From DATEOR01 sp046733475 (GTDB taxonomy: Bacteria; Actinomycetota; Thermoleophilia; Gaiellales; Gaiellaceae), in the NCBI GenBank assembly GCA_046733475.1, contig JBKPPF010000074.1, positions 1 to 14,777 of the forward strand: a DNA stretch of 14,777 nt. The letters are read 5' to 3'. The position numbers and the translations under genes are program-made. The stretch's first letter is position 1; the number at the start of each line of letters is the position of its first letter. Below the pieces are notes generated by a model. That model was not told the origin of the DNA. It saw only the letters and a list, made by a program, of their open reading frames with translations, and did not search any database. Below are positions 6,017 to 12,214 of this stretch, in pieces.

Positions 6017-7234
6017 CTAGGTAGTACCGGCCTTTCTGGCGACTTCGGACCCGGCGGCAACCGTTTGGCCCTTCTCGATGACTGCTTTGCCCCCAATCAC
6101 CGTCACGTCATCGCAGGCCGCCCCCACGATTGCGTCCTCTCCAATCTCCACGGACTCGGCGACGATCACCCGCTCAAGGGTGGCGCCACGCTCAACGCAC
6201 GCGTCGTGGAAGAGGACCGAATCGCGAACAACGGCTCCATCCGCGATCGCGACCCCGGGCCCGAGGACCGAGCGTTCGACATTGCCGCCCACGATCGCAC
6301 CCGGTGCGACCCAACTCGAGTCGATCCGAGCGGAGCTTTTGATTCGCGCAGGAGGCCGCTGCAGGCCGGCAGTCAGAATCGGCCAGCCTGGATCATCGAG
6401 GATGAGCGGTGGCTCCGTTGCAAGCAAGTCCATGTGCGCCTGCCAGTAGCTCTCCGGCGTTCCAACGTCACGCCAGTATCCGTCGAGCTCCCAAGCGCGT
6501 GCGCGGCCTTCCGATACCAACCGCGGGATCAACTCATCACCGAAGTCTTGCAATCCCTCCTCGCCGCTGGCCTCGTCGAGCTCGGCGAGGATGTCCAGCA
6601 AGATGCCTGTGTCGTAGAGAAAGACTTCTGTCGTGACGGTTCCGGTCTTTGGATGATCCGGTTTGTACTCGAAGCCGCTGACGATCCGATCCCCTCCAAC
6701 CTCGAGCACGCCGTAGCGTGAGGCTTCTTCAACCGGCACTTCCGCGGTCGCCATCGTCACGACCTCATCGCTTGCGAGATGCTCTTCGATGAGCTGCCCG
6801 TAGTCGGCCTTGTAGACGTGGTCGGCGGAGAGCACGAGAAGCAGCTCGGGATCGAACTCGCCGATTAGCTCGCGGTTTCGCTGAAGCGCATCGGCGTTGC
6901 CGCCGTACCAGCCACTCTCACTGTCTCCGAGATAAGGGTGAACGATCCTGAAGCCCCCGCGTGTGCGATCGAGATCCCACGGGCGGCCGCCGGCCAGTTG
7001 GCTTGTCAGCTCGTGAGGTTCGTACTGCTGGAGCACCCAGACGTCGTTCAATCCGCTGTGCACGCAGTTCGAGAGCGGAAAATCGATCAGACGATACGTG
7101 CCCCCGAAAGGCAGAGCAGGCTTGGCGCGCTCCTCCGTCAAAGGGCCCAGCCGCCCGCCTTCGCCCCCGGCGAGGATCAGCGCCAGGACGCTTCCAGGCC
7201 GCCGGCGGAGGGTCGACGGACTCAAGCCAAGCAC
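6017..7234 (-). CDS. glgC: Glucose-1-phosphate adenylyltransferase (ADP-glucose pyrophosphorylase) family
   Basis: The 405-aa product has the full two-domain layout of GlgC, which makes ADP-glucose from ATP and glucose-1-phosphate for glycogen or related alpha-glucans in the cytoplasm. The nucleotide-binding loop GGEGGRLGPLTEERAKPALP is at about residues 23-42, followed by DFPLSNCVHSG and WYGGNADALQRN. LSADHVYKADY holds the metal-binding aspartate, and GFEYKP and GYWRDVGTPESYW come later. From about residue 290 the C-terminal left-handed beta-helix is visible as hexapeptide repeats. The segment TTEVFLYDTGIL replaces the usual ASMGIYVF, so the nucleotide or sugar could differ from classical GlgC. 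The annotated start is GTG at 7234. A TTG three codons in (7225) sits at a better distance from GGGAG. No other glycogen genes are visible nearby. Confidence 0.88.
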   Translation of the reverse strand: MLGLSPSTLRRRPGSVLALILAGGEGGRLGPLTEERAKPALPFGGTYRLIDFPLSNCVHSGLNDVWVLQQYEPHELTSQLAGGRPWDLDRTRGGFRIVHPYLGDSESGWYGGNADALQRNRELIGEFDPELLLVLSADHVYKADYGQLIEEHLASDEVVTMATAEVPVEEASRYGVLEVGGDRIVSGFEYKPDHPKTGTVTTEVFLYDTGILLDILAELDEASGEEGLQDFGDELIPRLVSEGRARAWELDGYWRDVGTPESYWQAHMDLLATEPPLILDDPGWPILTAGLQRPPARIKSSARIDSSWVAPGAIVGGNVERSVLGPGVAIADGAVVRDSVLFHDACVERGATLERVIVAESVEIGEDAIVGAACDDVTVIGGKAVIEKGQTVAAGSEVARKAGTT

Positions 7235-7630
7235 GCTCCCTGACCGGGCGTGCGCCGGATACCGTCCTCAATTGGTCCTCCGAAGAGCTCGCGAAGTGAT
7301 CGGAGCGGGATGGGAGGCGTAGCGCTACAACCCGTCGCTTGCGTCAAGGATGCCCCCTGAAACCGGTGGGCCTCCGTGACTTTCTAACCTCTAGAGATAG
7401 CGCTTGGCGATCCATGAACTCAGCGCAACGCCGCGAGTAACGCGGCAAGCCCGCGATCATTATTAGGCGGCGACGACCTCGGTTAGCCCGCTCCATGCTC
7501 GGCGCAGGATGTGTCGATGCGGGGATCCAACAAGAGTCTGACCGGCATATTCGGGAGTCTCCTAAGTTCGCCCGTCCGGGTTGGCCCCAACCTCGTTTTA
7601 GCGTGACTTGGCCCGTGGTCAAGACGCGGT
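7235..7630. other. Intergenic region upstream of glgC, no gene seen
   Basis: These 396 bases contain no believable coding frame. Visible features are a 10-base perfect palindrome GTAGCGCTAC at 7319-7328 and a hairpin GCCGCG-AGTAA-CGCGGC at 7430-7446. The palindrome lies about 85 bases before the glgC start and could be an operator. The hairpin has no T-run and is not a good terminator. The glgC promoter must lie here or read through from upstream, but I cannot pick one. Confidence 0.4.
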
Positions 7631-8212
7631 TCAACGTCCCCGTGAGTAGGGGTCGCGCCACAACCGATAGCCGAGAATGCCCGCGGCGAGCAAGAGGACA
7701 ACAGGGAGTGCCAGGGCACCCCAGACCAGTTCGTGATCGCCTCGCCGGCTGAGAAGACCAACGATCGCGAGCAGCGTGAGCAGGCCAAGCGCGAACGACA
7801 CCAGCGCTCCGAAAAGAAGCGTGTTCCGATCAGTTGGTCCGGTCACGTCCCCTGTCGGCACGTAGCGTGGTGCATCCGGAGACTCGGTCACGCGGCGCGC
7901 GGCGGCCTCGTCCTCGCGACCAGCCTCGGGGAGTTGTGGGAAGGTCTCCGCAATGGACGCAGCCACTGTGACTCGCAGCGCATCGTGGTCGACGCGCTCG
8001 ATTTCGCTCCAGGGAATCGCCCGGCGGTCGCGCTTGAACGGCGGTAGGCCTGTTTCCACGACGAGCCAGCGCCGGTCCCCTTCCGCGACGGAGTCGACGA
8101 TCGTCCCTAGCCTCTCGCCCCCGCGCAACTCGACGCCGTAGTCCTCGAGTCCGGCGGCGTCGGCTCCGCCGGGCGGGACCTCGAAAGTCTTCGGGAAATC
8201 ATCTTCGACCAC
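7631..8212 (-). CDS. PRC-barrel domain protein with two C-terminal membrane helices
   Basis: The 193-aa product begins MVEDDFPKTF. Residues about 22-85 form a PRC-barrel-like unit: YGVELRGGERLGTIVDSVAE, then a WLVVETGL strand, IPWSEIERVD and a closing LRVTV strand. An acidic linker (about 85-125) leads to two hydrophobic helices (about 130-155 and 163-186) and a short basic tail. PRC-barrels are small beta domains used for protein or RNA contacts; in actinobacteria they often sit in stress-related proteins of unknown role. The start is the GTG at 8212. There is no Shine-Dalgarno site, but a sigma-B-like -10 box ends only 9 bases upstream, so the mRNA may be leaderless. The gene is divergent from the 92-aa membrane protein. 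Confidence 0.75.
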   Translation of the reverse strand: MVEDDFPKTFEVPPGGADAAGLEDYGVELRGGERLGTIVDSVAEGDRRWLVVETGLPPFKRDRRAIPWSEIERVDHDALRVTVAASIAETFPQLPEAGREDEAAARRVTESPDAPRYVPTGDVTGPTDRNTLLFGALVSFALGLLTLLAIVGLLSRRGDHELVWGALALPVVLLLAAGILGYRLWRDPYSRGR

Positions 8213-8221
8213 GGGCCGGGA

Positions 8222-8246
8222 CTACCCTCGGCCCCGGTGACTAAAC
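8222..8246 (-). promoter_or_regulatory. Sigma-B/F-type promoter of the PRC-barrel gene
   Basis: On the minus strand, GTTT (8246-8243), 15 bases and GGGTAG (8227-8222) are one base off the GTTT/GGGTAT consensus. The -10 box is followed by 9 bases and then the GTG at 8212, so the transcript would start at or next to the start codon. This fits the missing Shine-Dalgarno site. Confidence 0.62.
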
Positions 8247-8304
8247 AGTCGCGCCGGCTCGAAAACCTCCGACAGTAGGTCTTGCTCGGTTGATCGAAAA
8301 CTAA

Positions 8305-8329
8305 GTTTCCGAAATGCCTCGTTGGGCAT
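8305..8329 (+). promoter_or_regulatory. Sigma-B/F-type promoter of the 92-aa membrane protein
   Basis: GTTT (8305-8308), 15 bases and GGGCAT (8324-8329) lie 30 bases before the ATG at 8360. The elements, spacing and distance match those in front of the paralogue at 5310, although the spacer sequence is largely different. It is divergent from the PRC-barrel promoter 58 bases away. Confidence 0.62.
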
Positions 8330-8359
8330 GGCTGGCGAACACCGAGGAAAGGGGTTCAC

Positions 8360-8638
8360 ATGGCAACTGCGGAGGAAACGGGCGTCCGCATGGAACGAAC
8401 CGGCGAGAGCATCGCCGGAAGGCACGACGAGACGAAGTGGGCGCTTCTGACCACAGAGTTCTGGGCCATGCTTGGCCTGATCGTCGCGGTTCTCATCGCC
8501 GCGGCTGTCTCGGACAGCCTCGACGATGTCCGCGCCTGGACGCTGGTGACCGTCATCGGTGCCGCCTACATCGTCAGTAGGGGTCTCGCCAAGAGCGGGA
8601 CTGACCACGACGCGCCTTCCCGCCGAGGCCGCCGCTAG
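8360..8638 (+). CDS. Small two-helix membrane protein (paralogue of the 5017-5310 gene)
   Basis: The 92-aa product begins MATAEETGVRMERTGESIAG. It shares the ETKWAxLTTEFWAMLG entry to helix one (about residues 33-50), the DxxRAW loop and the AAYIVSRGLAK end of helix two (about 58-78) with the 97-aa protein at 5017-5310. The tail is short and basic (SRRGRR). The function is unknown. GAGGAAAGGGG just before the ATG is nearly identical to the paralogue's ribosome site. A sigma-B-like promoter lies 30 bases upstream, and a GC-rich hairpin 10 bases after the stop probably ends the transcript. Longer upstream starts are not supported. Confidence 0.85.
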   Translation: MATAEETGVRMERTGESIAGRHDETKWALLTTEFWAMLGLIVAVLIAAAVSDSLDDVRAWTLVTVIGAAYIVSRGLAKSGTDHDAPSRRGRR

Positions 8639-8648
8639 AAACCTCAGC

Positions 8649-8686
8649 GGGCGGGTTTCGGAGTTACTTCGCTTCGGAACCCGCCC
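8649..8686 (+). terminator. GC-rich hairpin terminator without T-run
   Basis: GGGCGGGTT at 8649-8657 pairs perfectly with AACCCGCCC at 8678-8686 around a 20-base loop, 10 bases after the stop of the 92-aa protein gene. No T-run follows. Such tail-less hairpins are proposed as terminators in high-GC Gram-positives. Confidence 0.55.
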
Positions 8687-8774
8687 CCGAGGCGCCCTTC
8701 AGGAGGTGCGGGCCGCAGTGGTTTCGCCTCCCTCTCCACGGGCACGGTCAGGACGAAACCGAACGACGGTCAGA

Positions 8775-8965
8775 ATGGCAAACCGGTTCCAGCAGGAAGC
8801 GACGTTTCAGCCGGCACCTAATCAGTGCACGAACTGCGGCGACGAGAATCTGATGAGATCACAGACCCACATCCCGAGTGCCCGCAATGCCACGACCGTG
8901 AGTGGGAGACGATCAGCGGCGGAGACAGGGTTCATGACCCGTATCCCGACCGCACCTCCGCGTGA
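8775..8965 (+). pseudogene. Frameshifted zinc-ribbon protein
   Basis: The ATG at 8775 opens MANRFQQEATFQPAPNQCTN and gives one CxxC pair (CTNC, about residues 18-21). The second pair, in ECPQCHDREWETISGG, lies in a different frame (codons in phase with 8870) that ends at a TGA at 8963-8965. Joining the two by one missing base near 8843-8870 gives a compact protein of about 63 aa with CxxC-x14-CxxC, the pattern of a zinc ribbon. Neither half alone makes sense: the first frame runs on to 9068 through unlikely sequence. It is either a recent pseudogene or a sequencing indel. The ribosome site is weak. I do not recognise a named family. Confidence 0.55.
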
Positions 8966-9100
8966 CGCGCCTTCAGTGGATTGTCTTGGCATGGGTCGGG
9001 CGCAAGTCTGGTCCTCTTGGCGACGTCGGCGAGCGGCCGCAATCGATTTTGAAACCGAGCACACGTGAGTGGTGTCGTCGACCGCCGGAAGGAGGCCGAA

Positions 9101-9301
9101 ATGGGACTTTTCACGATCAACTTCGAGTTAGGGGAAAGTACGTTGGAGACGCTCTCCGAGATAGCCCGGACCACCGTTATCCGTTTCGAGTTAGGCCCCG
9201 AGACGCGGGCCATGATCGAGCGGCTTGCTCCGTCGCCAGACGAGGGGGATAGCACGGTCGGTCGGGTCGTCAAGAAGAGTGCGGAGGCATTGCGTTCATA
9301 G
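9101..9301 (+). CDS. Small protein of 66 aa with an internal repeat (unknown function)
   Basis: The product begins MGLFTINFELGESTLETLSE. A very good ribosome site (GGAAGGAGG, 6 bases before the ATG) supports translation. There are two similar units: FELGESTLETLSEIA (about residues 8-22) and FELGPETRAMIERLA (about 29-43). Each has a strand-like I-x-FELG followed by an acidic amphipathic helix, and the underlying DNA repeats TTCGAGTTAGG. The C-terminal third is charged (VGRVVKKSAEALRS). There is no membrane segment, signal peptide or cysteine, and I recognise no family. The two-fold repeat suggests a small symmetric or self-associating protein. It is isolated between a broken zinc-ribbon gene and a gene-free stretch. 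Confidence 0.7.
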   Translation: MGLFTINFELGESTLETLSEIARTTVIRFELGPETRAMIERLAPSPDEGDSTVGRVVKKSAEALRS

Positions 9302-9651
9302 AACTAGTCTTGTTCTCGACTCCGATGTGGAGGCCGATTTCTCAGAGGAAGGGGCGCACCTCGGGAGATGCCCCCCTCAATGGGTCCGGCTGAGAGGTCC
9401 GCCAGCATCTTCCGTCAAGTCAGGGAGGCCGGGGCACGGACCTCCCGCTCACCTTGGGGGACCGCCTCCCGTGCCGACGAGGAGCCCAGCCAGCGCAAGA
9501 CCCCGTTCCCTGTGCCGTCGGCAACATTCCGAGAAGTGCAAGCGTTGCCTGAGGGTCCCCGACCCGCGCCGCACGCAATTGACAAGGCGTCGTTTCGGTG
9601 ACAGTGAGGGAGGCCACTGCGGCCACGGGACATTTGGGAGGGCCTTTTGGG
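9302..9651. other. Intergenic stretch without a convincing gene
   Basis: No open frame here has both a start site and sensible composition. A frame with two cysteines spaced CxxC near 9535-9550 was seen but has no matching second pair. TTGACA near 9580 resembles a -35 box for the following small gene, without a good -10. Confidence 0.35.
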
Positions 9652-9820
9652 GTGCGACTGCGGCTCAGCAACCCCGAGCTTGCTGGCAATCTGCGCGATT
9701 TTCTCGAGCGGCGCGAGTGTGCGGTCATCGAGATCGACGCGGAGACACTTGAGGGTCGAGCTCACGCACGAGGTCCACGCCGAGCAAGCCCGTCTGGAAC
9801 TGCTTGCGCGGCGAGCGTGG
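9652..9820 (+). pseudogene. Frameshifted small protein of the FLE(R/K)REC family
   Basis: A GTG at 9652, nine bases after a strong GGGAGGG, opens VRLRLSNPELAGNLRDFLER and continues RECAVIEIDAETLE. The natural continuation, VELTHEVHAEQARLELLARR, is in the next frame. An extra G in the GGG run at 9753-9755 explains the break. The first frame otherwise runs to a TAG at 9951 through unlikely sequence, and the second frame has no nearby stop, so the 3' end given is approximate. The N-terminus is clearly homologous to the minus-strand ORF at 11027-11194 (LRLTDP...FLEKREC). The family is small, cytoplasmic-looking and, as far as I know, uncharacterised. The cause is either decay or a one-base sequencing error. 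Confidence 0.6.
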
Positions 9821-9929
9821 CCATTGTCGAGTGCGGCGCGCTTTCGAGGACGCGCCCGCGGGTCGTCTTCAACAAACTCCGCTCCCGGCTTCTTGGAAGC
9901 TCCTCGGCGCCGTCGACGCTCGGCTGCTC

Positions 9930-9992
9930 GGGCGGAAGGTGTAACGGCTAGCCGGCCTAACACAACGCGGGTTCGACTCCCGCCGCCCTCCA
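9930..9992 (+). pseudogene. tRNA-like remnant, closest to tRNA-Gly
   Basis: A perfect T-arm is present: GCGGG at 9967-9971, loop TTCGACT, CCCGC at 9979-9983. It is followed by CGCCC and TCCA, the latter matching the T discriminator plus CCA of tRNA-Gly. Upstream, GGGCGG can pair with the 3' side, and GGTGTAACGGCTAGC looks like a D-arm. Only 13 bases remain between the D-arm-like part and the T-arm, so there is no room for an anticodon stem-loop. The acceptor 3' strand also seems to lack two bases. This is a decayed or deleted tRNA rather than a working gene. Confidence 0.5.
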
Positions 9993-10109
9993 CTCCTGGC
10001 TTTCGAGGGGCCCCTGAAAGTTCGTCGTCTGCCGTTGCCCCATCCGGCGACGATTGTGATCGGTGGCCCCGTGCGGCGCGGCCGAGCGCTACGTTGTCGG
10101 TGACCGATC

Positions 10110-11030
10110 GTGCGCGTCGCAGGGATCGAAGAATTCGGTGACGGTGTGACCGTGCTGGAGGTGCCTGACCCTCGCGCGCTGCGCACCGGCGAAGTTCTGA
10201 TCGAGGTGAAGGCCGCCGGGGTCGGCAATTGGGATGACTTCGCCCGCACTGGACGTTGGGATTTGGGACGAGAGCCGCCGATGGCGCTCGGCGTCTCAGC
10301 GGCAGGCGTCGTTGCGGCCCTGGGCGCCGGGTTCGAGGGGTGGTCGGTCGGGGATCCGGTGTTCACCCATCCGCTCCCACTCGCGGAGCAAGGATGCTGG
10401 GCGCCGTGGCTCGTGGCCGAAGCTGCATTGCTCGCCCCCAAACCGGCGGAGATTTCGTGGACGCATGCGGCTGCGTTCCCGGTCCCGGCACTGACCGCAG
10501 TTCAGGTGTTGGACGAAGGCCTGCGCGTAAACCGCGGCGAGCGGCTGCTCGTGAACGGAGCAGGCGGAGCCACCGGAACGTTGATCGTCTCGATGGCAGG
10601 TCTCCGCGGTGTCGAGGTGATCGCGACGGCGGGACCGAGGAGCCGCGAGCGGGTAATCGGTTCCGGAGCCGCGACGGTGATCGACTACCACGACCCGGAC
10701 TGGACGGCTCAGGTCGTGGCGGCGACGGCCGGCCATGGTGTCGATGCCGCTGCCAACGCGGCGCCCGGCGGTGCCGCGGGCGCGCTCGCGGCGGTTCGAG
10801 ACGGCGGTCGTCTGGTCACGATCACTTCCGACCCGCCCGAGAGCGAGCGAGGAATCGAAGTCCTCTCGCTGTACGTGCGCCCCGACGGGGAGCAGCTCGC
10901 GGGCGCCGGTCAAGATTTGGCCGCCGGACGGCTCGACTTCGAGCTCCGCGCGTCTTTCCCCCTCGCGGAGGCCGAGGGGGCACTCGCTCGCGCCGTTGCA
11001 GGAGGCGGAGCCGTTGCGCTCGAGGTCTAG
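10110..11030 (+). CDS. MDR-superfamily NADPH-dependent oxidoreductase (quinone oxidoreductase-like)
   Basis: The 306-aa product begins MRVAGIEEFGDGVTVLEVPD, read from a GTG. It has the GroES-like fold of zinc-free medium-chain dehydrogenases: VLIEVKAAGVGNWDDFARTG (about residues 31-50), GVSAAGVVAALGAG (about 62-75) and VGDPVF. It then has a Rossmann domain with the nucleotide loop VNGAGGATGT (about 149-158) and the later GVDAAANAAPGG and GGRLVTI strands. The usual catalytic zinc ligands and structural-zinc cysteines are absent, placing it with quinone oxidoreductase/enoyl reductase types. The substrate is unknown; such enzymes reduce quinones or alpha,beta-unsaturated carbonyls with NADPH. 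It is cytoplasmic. The stop overlaps by a few bases the stop of the small minus-strand ORF at 11027. It is the only clearly intact enzyme gene in a region of broken genes. Confidence 0.85.
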   Translation: MRVAGIEEFGDGVTVLEVPDPRALRTGEVLIEVKAAGVGNWDDFARTGRWDLGREPPMALGVSAAGVVAALGAGFEGWSVGDPVFTHPLPLAEQGCWAPWLVAEAALLAPKPAEISWTHAAAFPVPALTAVQVLDEGLRVNRGERLLVNGAGGATGTLIVSMAGLRGVEVIATAGPRSRERVIGSGAATVIDYHDPDWTAQVVAATAGHGVDAAANAAPGGAAGALAAVRDGGRLVTITSDPPESERGIEVLSLYVRPDGEQLAGAGQDLAAGRLDFELRASFPLAEAEGALARAVAGGGAVALEV

Positions 11031-11194
11031 CTCCTGTGCTCCTTCGGGAACACGCGACAAACGCCTCTCGCGTGTGGCAGACCGACACGCAGCAGGTCGT
11101 CCGCTAGCTCCTCGACCTGGCACTCGCGTTTCTCGAGGAACGCGCGGAGGGCGTCTCGCGCGTCGGGGTCAGTCAATCGCAGAGTCACGTGCAT
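11027..11194 (-). CDS. Short FLE(R/K)REC-family protein (N-terminal part of the family)
   Basis: The minus-strand ORF from the ATG at 11194 encodes 55 residues beginning MHVTLRLTDPDARDALRAFL and continuing EKRECQVEELADDLLRVGLP. This aligns well with the start of the broken gene at 9652 (LRLSNPELAGNLRDFLERREC). The usual second half, with QAR-x(3)-L and an aromatic-rich helix, is missing; the C-terminus instead ends HARGVCRVFPKEHRS. It may be a truncated copy rather than a working gene. The ribosome site is poor. It is convergent with the oxidoreductase gene, overlapping at the stop codons. A family C-terminal fragment lies just upstream on the same strand. Confidence 0.5.
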   Translation of the reverse strand: MHVTLRLTDPDARDALRAFLEKRECQVEELADDLLRVGLPHARGVCRVFPKEHRS

Positions 11195-11228
11195 CGGCCA
11201 CCAAGTCGAGAAGAGTGCTCAGCCGCGC

Positions 11229-11345
11229 CTAGGCCGCCGACGACACGCGCGAGTTGCGTTCGGCGATGGACACGTGAGCACCCGGATGAATCGCTCGCCA
11301 GATCGCCAGATAGACGTTGAGGACGCGCCTCGCCTGGGCCTGTGC
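11229..11345 (-). pseudogene. C-terminal fragment of an FLE(R/K)REC-family gene
   Basis: Between two in-frame stops on the minus strand lie 38 codons reading AQAQARRVLNVYLAIWRAIH, then PGAHVSIAE and a polar tail. The QARxxL and W-x-AIHPG pattern is what I expect for the second half of the family seen at 9652 (EQARLEL...AW). No matching N-terminal half is found upstream in any frame to about 11510. The fragment ends 34 bases before the N-terminal-type ORF at 11194, so the halves are in reversed order and come from different copies or from a rearrangement. Confidence 0.45.
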
Positions 11346-11516
11346 TTATGAAATCGATCGCGTCAAGGGCATGGCCAGAGATGGCACGGCAAGAGCGGCC
11401 GTTCTGATGTGCTCGCCTTGACAGGTCCGAGACACGAGGAGAACGACGCCCGCTAACGCACCTGACGGCACCGCTCTGAGGTTACGGCTATTCGGCGAAC
11501 GGGCAACTCGTGGATC

Positions 11517-11702
11517 ATGGAACGGGTCACGGCCGAAAGCAGCCTCGACAATCTCAGGCGGCAGCGCGAGCGCGTCGAGAAGTGGCCATCAGGGCCGACG
11601 CGCGAGCGAGTCCTCGAAGCGCTGGACGAGTGGATCGCGCAGAAGACGCTTTCCCCGCATGCGCTCTTCTCGCAGCGGCTTACACCAGCGGGTCGTCGCT
11701 AG
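11517..11702 (+). CDS. Possible small charged protein of 61 aa
   Basis: The ATG at 11517 opens MERVTAESSLDNLRRQRERV. The product has an amphipathic, charged helix (about residues 8-25), a WPSGPTRERVLEALDEWIAQ segment and a basic end. The composition is protein-like and soluble, with no cysteine or membrane segment and no family I recognise. There is no clear Shine-Dalgarno site. GGGCAA at 11501-11506 with GTTA 16 bases before it faintly resembles the sigma-B-type sites, which would give a near-leaderless start. The stop TAG at 11700-11702 abuts the mreB remnant. It may be a real small gene or chance. Confidence 0.35.
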   Translation: MERVTAESSLDNLRRQRERVEKWPSGPTRERVLEALDEWIAQKTLSPHALFSQRLTPAGRR

Positions 11703-12214
11703 CGAACGATCGCCGGACAGATGCGCGCCCCTCCGATTGGGCATGCGTCCCTCTGTCGCTCACCTGTTCGCGCCACGACGGAAGTCCTTGCGGCCGGGAC
11801 GCAGGCGAACGAGATGATCGGTCGCACGCCCGGACCGATCCGATCGATGCGCCCGCTTCGCCACGGGGTCATCAGTGATTTCGAGGTCACCGAGAAATCC
11901 GGCACTACTTCATCGGCAAAGCAATCGGCAAGCGACGAGGGCGCCCGAGCGTCGTCCTCTGCGTCCCCAGCGGGCTCACCGGAGTTAAGCGCGATCCCGT
12001 CCGAGATGCTGCGCTCGTCGCCGGAGCGGCCGAGGTCTCGCTGATCGAGGAGGCGATGCCGGCTGCGATCGGCGCCTATCTACGAGTGGCGGAGCCGGTC
12101 GGAAGCACAGTCGTGGACATTGGTGGCGGAACCACCGAAGTGGCAATCACATCGCTTTTGAGACTTGTGGCTTATATCCAGACGGGCGGCGAAGCTCGCG
12201 GCTCGAAGTTGTAA
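11702..12214 (+). pseudogene. mreB: Truncated, frameshifted mreB (cell-shape actin homologue)
   Basis: Two adjoining frames together match roughly residues 10-180 of MreB (normally about 340 aa). Frame one (about 11772-11897) reads ATTEVLAAGTQANEMIGRTP, then RPLRHGVISDFEVTEK, the MreB EVLAxGxxAxxMIGRTP and RPLxxGVIxDFxVTEK blocks. After a shift near 11898, frame two (11906-12214) reads YFIGKAIG, RPSVVLCVPSGLTGVKR and VSLIEEAMPAAIGAYL, then the ATPase phosphate motif VVDIGGGTTEVAITSL, and ends at a TAA. The region before 11772 is only faintly MreB-like, with AN at 11702 and PSV in a shifted frame. The whole second half is missing. MreB polymerises on ATP under the membrane to guide wall synthesis; this copy cannot. 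It has no start codon or ribosome site of its own. Confidence 0.8.

Noticed and set aside
5842..6024. 60-aa hydrophobic plus-strand frame starting at TTG
   Set aside because: It has no ribosome site, overlaps the end of glgC on the opposite strand, and its composition can arise by chance from GC-rich non-coding DNA.
7319..7328. Perfect palindrome GTAGCGCTAC upstream of glgC as an operator
   Set aside because: A single 10-base palindrome is expected by chance at this length and base composition, and no promoter could be placed next to it.
9535..9560. CKRC motif as a second zinc-ribbon gene
   Set aside because: No partner cysteine pair and no start site are seen in any frame within a sensible distance.
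9636..9992. Possible tmRNA: GGAGGGC near 9637 could pair with GCCCTCC at the end of the tRNA-like element, about 355 bases apart
   Set aside because: There is no tag reading frame ending in the usual ALAA-type residues. The 5' GGGAGGG is better explained as the Shine-Dalgarno site of the GTG at 9652, and the pairing leaves an extra base next to the T-stem.
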